Positions 8,094 through 14,474 of a DNA stretch of 23,099 bases are shown in pieces. The DNA lies in assembly GCA_035464675.1 (NCBI GenBank), contig DATHSA010000070.1, positions 1 through 23,099 on the forward strand, in the 5' to 3' direction. Origin of the DNA: JAUYIV01 sp035464675. Lineage in GTDB: Bacteria; Actinomycetota; Acidimicrobiia; Spongiisociales; UBA11373. Positions within the stretch are counted from its first letter, which is position 1. Each line of letters begins with the position of its first letter. The notes under the pieces were generated by a model, which saw only the letters and a program-made list of their open reading frames with translations, was not told the DNA's origin and ran no database searches. A program made the translations under genes and the position numbers.

Positions 8094-8546
8094 CTACTCG
8101 AGGGCCTCGATCACCATTCCGCCGGAGCGCACCACTGCTTCGATCGTCACGGCGGGGGCGTCTTCCCCCAAATCCTCGGGACTCGGGATGTTCACCTCCA
8201 CGGCTCCGCCCTGGACGTCCTCGGCCACGTAGACCTTCCAGGTCGGTGGCAGGGCCACCCGCATCCCGCCCATGGTCACCTTCAGGGACAGATGGGCACC
8301 CGTCGGGTCGAGACTCGCATTGCGCAGGTCGAGGTCGATACCGCCCACCATCGCCTGGACCGTGGCGCGCCGGAGTGACCTCGCCCGGCTCGTGATGGCC
8401 CGACCGCCGAGGAACCCCATGACCTTGAACTCGTCGTCGTCGGGTGTGGTCTCCCCCTCGAAAGCCCTGGAGGCAGCCCGGCCGACCAGCCAGACGGCCG
8501 TCCATACGAGAGCGAACTTGAACAGGAATCGAAACAGTCGTTTCAC
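8094..8546 (-). CDS. LiaF-like small membrane protein
   Basis: The 150-aa protein starts at GTG 8546. Residues about 3-22 (LFRFLFKFALVWTAVWLVG) form one membrane segment, followed by a short acidic linker. A beta-rich domain then carries the repeated glycine-turn pattern FLGGRAI, MVGGIDLDLRNA and TMGGMRVALPPTWKVYV. That pattern matches the C-terminal domain of LiaF/YvqF-type proteins, which modulate cell-envelope stress responses. The usual several N-terminal membrane helices are reduced to one. No LiaRS kinase or regulator gene is adjacent, so a stress role is inferred from the fold only. TAGCGT sits 7 nt before the GTG with no ribosome binding site, consistent with leaderless expression. 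Confidence 0.65.
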   Translation of the reverse strand: MKRLFRFLFKFALVWTAVWLVGRAASRAFEGETTPDDDEFKVMGFLGGRAITSRARSLRRATVQAMVGGIDLDLRNASLDPTGAHLSLKVTMGGMRVALPPTWKVYVAEDVQGGAVEVNIPSPEDLGEDAPAVTIEAVVRSGGMVIEALE

Positions 8547-8598
8547 GGTGCTGACGCTAACAAGCCCCGTCCAGGCGGGCGGACCGGGAACGACAGGT

Positions 8599-8633
8599 CT
8601 TCTGTGCTCTGTGCCGTCTGCCCTCTGTTGTCT
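8599..8633. repeat. Degenerate TCTG-rich short repeat
   Basis: Within the 187-bp divergent spacer between the LiaF-like gene and nifJ, TCTG recurs at 8601, 8608, 8617 and 8624, with the unit TCTGTGC twice in tandem. It is a degenerate array of about 7-nt period in a non-coding position. The rest of the spacer shows only the nifJ ribosome binding site. Confidence 0.4.
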
Positions 8634-8733
8634 CCAGTAGGGCCTTCCGTCCCCCGCGACCCCCGCGCCCGGCCCTAGTCCGAAGAGCAGATTGGCGAGA
8701 GGCTGATCTCAAGCGAATCGGGAGGGGCGCACA

Positions 8734-11700
8734 GTGACGCGACCTGTCGTCACAGTCGACGGGAACGAGGCTGCCGCCCACGTCGCTCATCGCCTGAGCG
8801 AGGTGATCGCGATCTACCCGATCACCCCGGCCAGCCCGATGGGTGAACTGGCGGACGCCTGGTCGAATGTGGGCACCCCCAACCTCTGGGGCACGGTGCC
8901 GACGGTCATCGAGATGCAGAGCGAAGCCGGTGCTGCAGGCACCGTGCACGGGGCACTCCAGGGTGGCGCCCTCACCACCACCTTCACCGCGTCGCAGGGG
9001 CTCCTCCTGATGCTGCCCAACATGTTCAAGATCGCCGGCGAGCTGACGCCCGGCGTCATCCATGTCGCGGCCCGTTCGGTGGCCACGCACGCCTTGTCGA
9101 TCTTCGGCGATCACAGCGATGTCATGGCAGCGAGGTCGACGGGCTTCGCGATGCTCGCCGCGTCGTCGGTGCAGGAGGCGCAGGACTTCGCGGCGATCTC
9201 CCATGCCGCCGCTCTCGAGTCGCGAGTTCCGTTCCTCCACTTCTTCGATGGCTTCCGGACCTCGCATGAAGTGGCGAAGATCGAGCGCCTCACCGACGAT
9301 GACCTGTTGACATTGGTGGACGCCGACGCCATCGCCGGCCACCGGAGCCGTGCCCTCGAGCCGGAGCGGCCGGTGCTGCGCGGGAGCGCTCAGGACCCCG
9401 ACGTGTTCTTCCAGGCCAGGGAGGCCGCGAACCCCTACTACGACGCCGTCCCCGGGATCCTTCGCGACGTGATGAGCCGCTTCGAGACGCTGGTGGGGCG
9501 TCGCTACGGCCTGTTCGACTACACCGGCCATCCCGAGGCCGAGCGGGTGATCGTCTTGATGGGCTCGGGCGCCGGAGCCGCCGCCGAGGCGGTCGACGCC
9601 CTCGTCGGCGCCGGTGAGCGGGTGGGGCTGGTGACCGTGCGCCTGTATCGACCCTTCGACATCCCGGCATTCCTGGAGGCGCTGCCGGAGAGCGTGACGA
9701 CCATCGCGGTTCTCGACCGCACCAAGGAGCCGGGCGCCTCGGGCGAACCGCTCTTCCAGGACGTCGTGGTGGCGCTGTCCGAAGGCGCACTCGACGGAAG
9801 ACCGATGCCGCGGGTGATCGGTGGCCGCTATGGGCTTTCGTCCAAGGAGTTCACGCCTGCGATGGCGAAGGCGGTGCTCGACGAGGCGGCCGCGGACCGG
9901 CCGAAGCGCCGGTTCACCGTCGGCATCACCGACGACGTCACCAACCTGTCGCTCGAGGTCGACCCGACCTTCCGGCCCGCACCCGACGAGGTGTTCGGTG
10001 CGGTGTTCTACGGCCTGGGGAGCGACGGCACGGTCGGCGCCAACAAGAACACGGTGAAGATCGTCGGCGAGCACACCCCTCTCGACGCCCAGGGCTATTT
10101 CGTGTACGACTCGAAGAAGTCCGGATCGCGAACCGTCTCCCACCTCCGCTTCTCCCCCCAGCCCATCCGGTCGTCGTATCTGGTGGACGGCGCCGGCTTC
10201 GTCGGGTGCCATCAGATGGGCCTGCTCGACACATTCGACGTGCTGGGACGGGCGGCCGATGGGGCGACCGTTCTGCTCAACACCCCCTATACGTCCGACG
10301 AGGTCTGGCGGCGGCTGCCTCTCGAGTTCCGTCGTCGGCTCATCGAGGGGGGGATGCGCCTGTTCGTGATCGACGCCCTCGCGGTGGCGCGGGAGGCCGG
10401 GCTCGGCAAGCGCGTCAACACCGTCCTGCAGACCTGCTTCTTCGCGCTGACCGACCTGCTCCCCACCGACGAGGCGATCGGCCACATCAAATCTTCGATC
10501 GATGCGACCTACGGGAAGCGTGGCGAGGCCGTGGTGGAGCGGAACTTCGCCGCTGTCGACGCCGCCCTCTCTGGACTGGTCGAGGTGGCCATCCCGTCGG
10601 AGGTCGGCGAGGGAGAGCAGGCTCCGCCCGTGGTTCCCGCCGAGGCGCCCGAGTTCGTCCGAACGGTGACGTCGGTGATCCTCCAGGGCCGCGGTGACAC
10701 CCTGCCGGTGAGTGCTCTGCCGGCCGACGGCACGTTCCCCACGGGGACGACGATGTGGGAGAAGCGCTCGATCGCCGACGAGATTCCGATATGGGACCCG
10801 GAGATCTGCATCGACTGCGCCCGATGCGCCCTGGTGTGCCCGCACGCCGTGATCCGGGTCAAGTACGTGAAGGAGGAAGATCTCGAGGGCGCTCCAGAGG
10901 GTTTCCCCACTGCCGACACGAAGGGCAAGGATTTCCCCGAGCACCGGCTGGTGATCCAGGTGGCTCCCGACGACTGCACCGGATGTGCCGTGTGCGTCGA
11001 CGTGTGCCCGGCCAACAGCAAGGAGGTCGTCCGGCACAAGGCGATCAACATGGAGCCCAAGGCCGATCACCTCGAGCGGGAGAGGGCGCGGTGGGACTTC
11101 TTCCTCGACCTGCCCGAGGTCGACCGACGGGGGGTGGCCGTCGGCACTCTCAAGGGGTCCCAGGCCCTCCAGCCCCTGTTCGAGTTCTCCGGCGCCTGCT
11201 CCGGCTGCGGCGAGACGCCCTATCTGAAGCTGATGACCCAGCTGTTCGGGGATCGACTGATCGTCGCCAACGCCACCGGATGCTCCTCCATCTACGGGGG
11301 CAACCTGCCGACCACCCCCTGGGCCAAGGACGCCGCCGGGCGTGGTCCCGCATGGGCGAACTCCCTCTTCGAGGACAACGCCGAGTTCGGCCTCGGCTTG
11401 CGACTCGCCGCCGAGGCGAGGAGGGATGCCGCCGAGCGGGCGATCCGCGCCGCGGGCCCGATCATCGGCGAGGAGCTGGTGGAGCAGATCGTGGCCGCCA
11501 CACAGGACGACGAGACCGAGTTGTACGACCAACGCACCCGGGTCGCCGCGGCCCGCGAGCGCCTGGAGGCCGCCGACGCTCCGGAGGCCAAGACCGCCCT
11601 TTCACTGCTCGACTCGATGATCCGCAAGAGCGTGTGGATCGTCGGTGGTGACGGGTGGGCCTACGACATCGGCTTCGGTGGCCTCGACCACGTGCTGGCC

Positions 11701-12300
11701 AGCGGGAAGAACGTCAACATCCTCGTCCTCGACACCGAGGTGTACTCCAACACGGGCGGCCAGGCCTCCAAGGCGACGCCGCGTGCCGCGGTCGCCAAAT
11801 TCGCCGCCGGCGGAAAGTCGACGGCCAAGAAGGATCTCGGGATGATCGCCATGGCCTACGGCAACGTCTACGTCGCTCAGATCGCGATGGGGGCGAACAT
11901 GACCCAGACCGTCAAGGCGTTCGCCGAGGCGGAGTCGTACGACGGCCCTTCCTTGATCATCGCCTACAGCCCGTGCATCGCCCACGGCTACGACCTGGGC
12001 GCCCAGATGTCGCACCAGAAGGATGCGGCGGCGAGCGGGTACTGGGAGCTGTACCGCTTCGATCCGCGTCTCGCCGCATCCGAAGACCACCCGTTCAAGC
12101 TCGACTCCCGGCCTCCCTCGATGTCGTTCGCCGACTACGCCCGAACCGAGGCACGGTTCGGCATGCTGATGGCGTCGAATCCGGAACACGCAGCCGAGCT
12201 GATGAAGGCCGCACAGGAGGACATCACCGAGCGGCGCCGCTATTACGAGCAACTTGCAGGTCTCGAGAGGGGCCTGCCCGGAGAGGAGATGGGCGCGTGA
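8734..12300 (+). CDS. nifJ: Pyruvate:ferredoxin (flavodoxin) oxidoreductase
   Basis: The 1188-aa single-chain enzyme catalyses the reversible conversion of pyruvate and CoA to acetyl-CoA, CO2 and reduced ferredoxin or flavodoxin. The N-terminal thiamine-diphosphate domain has Thr31 (YPITPAS), Glu64 and Arg114, at the same positions as in the characterised Desulfovibrio africanus enzyme. The EKR segment (MWEKR) precedes a two-cluster ferredoxin domain: CIDCARCALVCP (Cys692, 695, 698, 702) and CTGCAVCVDVCP (Cys748, 751, 754, 758). The C-terminal TPP domain carries proximal-cluster cysteines 822, 825, 850 and 1081 and Asn1006. All known catalytic residues are present. The GTG start at 8734 has GGAGG 8 nt upstream. 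It overlaps the next gene by a GTGA. The enzyme is oxygen-sensitive in most relatives, which suggests anaerobic or micro-oxic capacity. Confidence 0.96.
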   Translation: MTRPVVTVDGNEAAAHVAHRLSEVIAIYPITPASPMGELADAWSNVGTPNLWGTVPTVIEMQSEAGAAGTVHGALQGGALTTTFTASQGLLLMLPNMFKIAGELTPGVIHVAARSVATHALSIFGDHSDVMAARSTGFAMLAASSVQEAQDFAAISHAAALESRVPFLHFFDGFRTSHEVAKIERLTDDDLLTLVDADAIAGHRSRALEPERPVLRGSAQDPDVFFQAREAANPYYDAVPGILRDVMSRFETLVGRRYGLFDYTGHPEAERVIVLMGSGAGAAAEAVDALVGAGERVGLVTVRLYRPFDIPAFLEALPESVTTIAVLDRTKEPGASGEPLFQDVVVALSEGALDGRPMPRVIGGRYGLSSKEFTPAMAKAVLDEAAADRPKRRFTVGITDDVTNLSLEVDPTFRPAPDEVFGAVFYGLGSDGTVGANKNTVKIVGEHTPLDAQGYFVYDSKKSGSRTVSHLRFSPQPIRSSYLVDGAGFVGCHQMGLLDTFDVLGRAADGATVLLNTPYTSDEVWRRLPLEFRRRLIEGGMRLFVIDALAVAREAGLGKRVNTVLQTCFFALTDLLPTDEAIGHIKSSIDATYGKRGEAVVERNFAAVDAALSGLVEVAIPSEVGEGEQAPPVVPAEAPEFVRTVTSVILQGRGDTLPVSALPADGTFPTGTTMWEKRSIADEIPIWDPEICIDCARCALVCPHAVIRVKYVKEEDLEGAPEGFPTADTKGKDFPEHRLVIQVAPDDCTGCAVCVDVCPANSKEVVRHKAINMEPKADHLERERARWDFFLDLPEVDRRGVAVGTLKGSQALQPLFEFSGACSGCGETPYLKLMTQLFGDRLIVANATGCSSIYGGNLPTTPWAKDAAGRGPAWANSLFEDNAEFGLGLRLAAEARRDAAERAIRAAGPIIGEELVEQIVAATQDDETELYDQRTRVAAARERLEAADAPEAKTALSLLDSMIRKSVWIVGGDGWAYDIGFGGLDHVLASGKNVNILVLDTEVYSNTGGQASKATPRAAVAKFAAGGKSTAKKDLGMIAMAYGNVYVAQIAMGANMTQTVKAFAEAESYDGPSLIIAYSPCIAHGYDLGAQMSHQKDAAASGYWELYRFDPRLAASEDHPFKLDSRPPSMSFADYARTEARFGMLMASNPEHAAELMKAAQEDITERRRYYEQLAGLERGLPGEEMGA

Positions 12301-13298
12301 CCCCGAGCCTGGACACGAGATACCTGGGCATCCAGCTGGAGAGCCCACTGGTGGTGTCGGCTTCCCCGATCGGATGGGACGTCGAGCGCCTGGCGCGCCT
12401 CGTCGAGGCCGGCGCCGGTGCCGTCGTCCTTCCGTCGCTGTTCGAGGAGCAGATCGAGAGAGAGTCGCTGTCGCTGCACGCGGTCCTGGTGAGCGGCACG
12501 GAGTCTTTCGCCGAGGCGACTTCCTACCTCCCGGAGATGCCGTCCTACGACACCGGGCCGGATCGTTACCTGGATCTCGTCCGGCGTGCACGGCGAGACC
12601 TGTCGGTTCCGGTCATCGCGTCCCTCAACGGAGCGTCGCCCGGGGGTTGGATCAGCCACGCCCGGCGGATCGAGGCTGCGGGCGCCGACGCCATCGAGTT
12701 GAACGTCTACTACGTGGCGGCCGACCCCGATGACACCGCCGACGATGTCGAGCGCCAGTACCTGGCGGTCGTCGAGGGGGTCAAGCGGGTGGTCCAGGTG
12801 CCGCTGGCCGTGAAGATCGGGCCGTTCTTCTCGTCGCTGGGGAACATGGCCCGCCGGCTGGTCGACGCCGGAGCCGATGGACTGGTGCTCTTCAACAGGT
12901 TCTATCAGCCGGACCTCGACCTGGAGAACCTGCGGATCGTTCCCGACGTGCAGCTCAGTTCTTCGGCCGAGCTGCGCCTCCCGCTGCGGTGGATCGCGTT
13001 GCTCCGCGATCGGATCGACGCCTCACTGGCCGCCACCACCGGCGTGCACGACCACCTCGACGTGGCCAAGCTTCTTCTTGTCGGTGCCGATGTGACGATG
13101 ATGGCGAGCGCCCTGCTCCGCTTCGGCCCGGGCCGCATGGCCGAGACCCGGGCGGGGCTGATCGACTGGCTCACAGAGCACGAGTACGAGTCTGTCGACC
13201 AGATGCGTGGCTCGATGAGCGCCGGCGCTGCCCCGAACCCCGGTGCCCTGGAGCGAGTCAACTACATGGAGACGCTGGCCAGTTACGACATGGGCTGA
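12297..13298 (+). CDS. Dihydroorotate dehydrogenase-like flavoprotein
   Basis: The 333-aa protein has a TIM-barrel FMN-binding pattern of the dihydroorotate dehydrogenase/PreA family: NGASPGGW, an ADAIELNVYY strand, PLAVKIGPFF and AGADGLVLFNR. Where class 1 dihydroorotate dehydrogenases have LNxSCPN with the catalytic Cys, this protein has LNVYY (Asn136, Tyr138, Tyr139). It is therefore unlikely to make pyrimidines. The start is GTG at 12297, overlapping the nifJ TGA, with AGAGGAG 8 nt upstream. The frame continues upstream inside nifJ but only as its shadow. Such DHOD-like genes are, from memory, recurrent neighbours of nifJ; the coupling suggests they share ferredoxin or electron flow, but the substrate is unknown. 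A hairpin directly after the stop may end the operon. Confidence 0.85.
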   Translation: MTPSLDTRYLGIQLESPLVVSASPIGWDVERLARLVEAGAGAVVLPSLFEEQIERESLSLHAVLVSGTESFAEATSYLPEMPSYDTGPDRYLDLVRRARRDLSVPVIASLNGASPGGWISHARRIEAAGADAIELNVYYVAADPDDTADDVERQYLAVVEGVKRVVQVPLAVKIGPFFSSLGNMARRLVDAGADGLVLFNRFYQPDLDLENLRIVPDVQLSSSAELRLPLRWIALLRDRIDASLAATTGVHDHLDVAKLLLVGADVTMMASALLRFGPGRMAETRAGLIDWLTEHEYESVDQMRGSMSAGAAPNPGALERVNYMETLASYDMG

Positions 13299-13318
13299 GC
13301 CCGGGCTTCGCCCCGGGC
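13299..13318 (+). terminator. Hairpin at the end of the nifJ operon
   Basis: GCCCGGG, a 6-nt loop (CTTCGC) and CCCGGGC form a perfect 7-bp stem immediately after the TGA at 13296-13298. No T-tract follows. It lies at the convergent junction with the acetyltransferase gene, next to the heptanucleotide arrays, and may act as a terminator or 3'-end stabiliser. Confidence 0.45.
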
Positions 13319-13320
13319 GG

Positions 13321-13404
13321 TTACCCGTTGCCCGTTGCCCGTGCGCGATGCCACCGCAGGAGACCCCTGGAGGCTCCGGATAACGGGTAACGGGTAACGG
13401 GTAA
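13321..13404. repeat. Inverted pair of CGGGTAA heptanucleotide arrays
   Basis: Positions 13321-13341 hold TTACCCG followed by TTGCCCG twice; 13384-13404 hold three CGGGTAA units. The arms are complementary over 21 bp, with two positions that would be G-U pairs in plus-strand RNA, and are separated by 42 nt. A large stem-loop could therefore form between the convergent nifJ operon and acetyltransferase gene. A third array of the same unit occurs at 17703-17727, so this is a dispersed intergenic repeat family within the window. Confidence 0.75.
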
Positions 13405-13431
13405 CGATCCCCAGGCGCGAGCAGGTCAAAC

Positions 13432-14295
13432 TCACAGCGACCGTGCCCAGACGGTAAGGGGATGCATCTCGAAGCCGAGACGGCGGACCTCGCGTTCCAG
13501 CCAGGGGACGTTGGGGATCATGACCTCGAGGGTCTCGGCAGCGAATTCGGCGGCCTTGTCGACGATCGCCAGCATCATGGCGCGAGCGTCGGATTCCGCG
13601 GTCTCCAGCCACTCCACGGTGTAGGTTCCGTCGTCGAATTCGGCGATCGCCCAGCCCGGGCGTCCTTCCAACATGCTCTGGTTCATGGCGGCAAGCGAGA
13701 GATGATCCGGGGTGAGTCGCTGCCAACGCCATCCGACCTGGAAGAGGTTACGCGCTGCCCGCGCCAGCTCACCCCCCACCCACGAGAGATAGGCGGCCTC
13801 GACCTCGGCCGTCGGGGCGATGCGAAGCCGCTCCGGAGGTGGCACCCGCTTGCCGCCGTTGCCTTCGGGGACGGGTGAACTCTCGCCGATGGCGCGTTCG
13901 GCGTGGATCCAATCGCACACGGGGCGGAACCCCACCTTGGAGACCTGGCCTCGCGCATTCGAGTTCCAGTGCTCGACCGAGAGGCGGACCACCTGGGCCC
14001 CCTGATCGTGTGCCCAGTCCGACAGCGCGCCGGTGAGGGTCACGCCGTGGCCCTGGCGGCGATGGTCGGGATGGACCCGCATCCCCTGGGCCCATGCCTC
14101 GTCGGCGGAGAGCATCGACACCCGGGCCATCGCGACCACCGTCCCGCCGTCCTCGACGACCATCACCCGACCGGACTCGTCCTCGATCCACCGCTCCAGG
14201 ACCCGGGGGATGTAGTCACCCCACGGAAAGGTGTCCCGGGTCCACTCCGAGATGGCTGGGATGTCGTCGATCCGGGCAACGCGGATTGAGCTCAT
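13432..14295 (-). CDS. GNAT-family N-acetyltransferase with C-terminal extension
   Basis: The 287-aa protein has an N-terminal GNAT domain (about 1-130). Its acetyl-CoA-binding motif is MRVHPDHRRQGHG (residues 72-84), followed by the typical helix, and NSNARGQVSKVGFRPV (111-126) is the last motif. It should transfer an acetyl group from acetyl-CoA to an amine; the substrate is not predictable. The C-terminal half (about 155-287) is unlike a simple GNAT tail. It ends in VRRLGFEMHPLTVWAR, which resembles the end of a second, degenerate GNAT fold. The ATG at 14295 has no ribosome binding site; TAGCCT lies 9 nt upstream. The gene is isolated by repeat elements on both sides. Confidence 0.8.
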   Translation of the reverse strand: MSSIRVARIDDIPAISEWTRDTFPWGDYIPRVLERWIEDESGRVMVVEDGGTVVAMARVSMLSADEAWAQGMRVHPDHRRQGHGVTLTGALSDWAHDQGAQVVRLSVEHWNSNARGQVSKVGFRPVCDWIHAERAIGESSPVPEGNGGKRVPPPERLRIAPTAEVEAAYLSWVGGELARAARNLFQVGWRWQRLTPDHLSLAAMNQSMLEGRPGWAIAEFDDGTYTVEWLETAESDARAMMLAIVDKAAEFAAETLEVMIPNVPWLEREVRRLGFEMHPLTVWARSL

Positions 14296-14326
14296 CTGGG
14301 ATGAAGGCTATTGATCCTGTCAGCGT

Positions 14327-14456
14327 CTCCCCCCGCTTGCGGGGGGAGTTCCCGAGCGGAGCGAAGGGGAGGGGGGCCGTGGGCAATGATGCTGTGTCTT
14401 GACGGCCCCCACCGGCCTCGCTTCGCTCGTCCACCTCCCCCGCTTCGCGGGGGAGG
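14327..14456. repeat. Inverted pair of ~55-bp GC-rich intergenic repeats
   Basis: The 179-bp gap between the E1 gene end and the acetyltransferase start is filled by two related copies in opposite orientation, 14327-14380 and 14402-14456, about 21 nt apart. Each contains a strong hairpin: a 10-bp CTCCCCCCGC stem with TT loop at 14327-14348, and a 10-bp CCTCCCCCGC stem with TTC loop at 14434-14456. Each also contains a GAGCGGAGCGAAG/GAGCGAAGCGAG block and a GGGGGCCGT end. The layout resembles BIME/REP-type or MITE-like elements. It may also terminate the upstream dehydrogenase operon. Confidence 0.75.
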
Positions 14457-14474
14457 ACGGGCCAAAGGCCCGGC

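Noticed and set aside
8557..11532. 991-codon open frame on the minus strand opposite nifJ
   Set aside because: It is antisense to a fully conserved nifJ with all catalytic residues; long antisense frames are expected at this GC content, and its translation is low-complexity Gly/Arg/Asp/His without any domain.
11655..12296. Upstream extension of the DHOD-like gene inside nifJ
   Set aside because: The upstream part is an out-of-frame shadow of nifJ; GTG 12297 has a good ribosome binding site and begins the family sequence.
12297..13298. Calling the DHOD-like gene pyrD
   Set aside because: The LNxSCPN catalytic loop is replaced by LNVYY, no pyrimidine genes are nearby, and it is coupled to nifJ.
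13321..13404. CRISPR array or telomere-like repeat
   Set aside because: Units are 7 nt, directly tandem without spacers, few in number, and in a chromosomal intergenic position; no cas genes are present.
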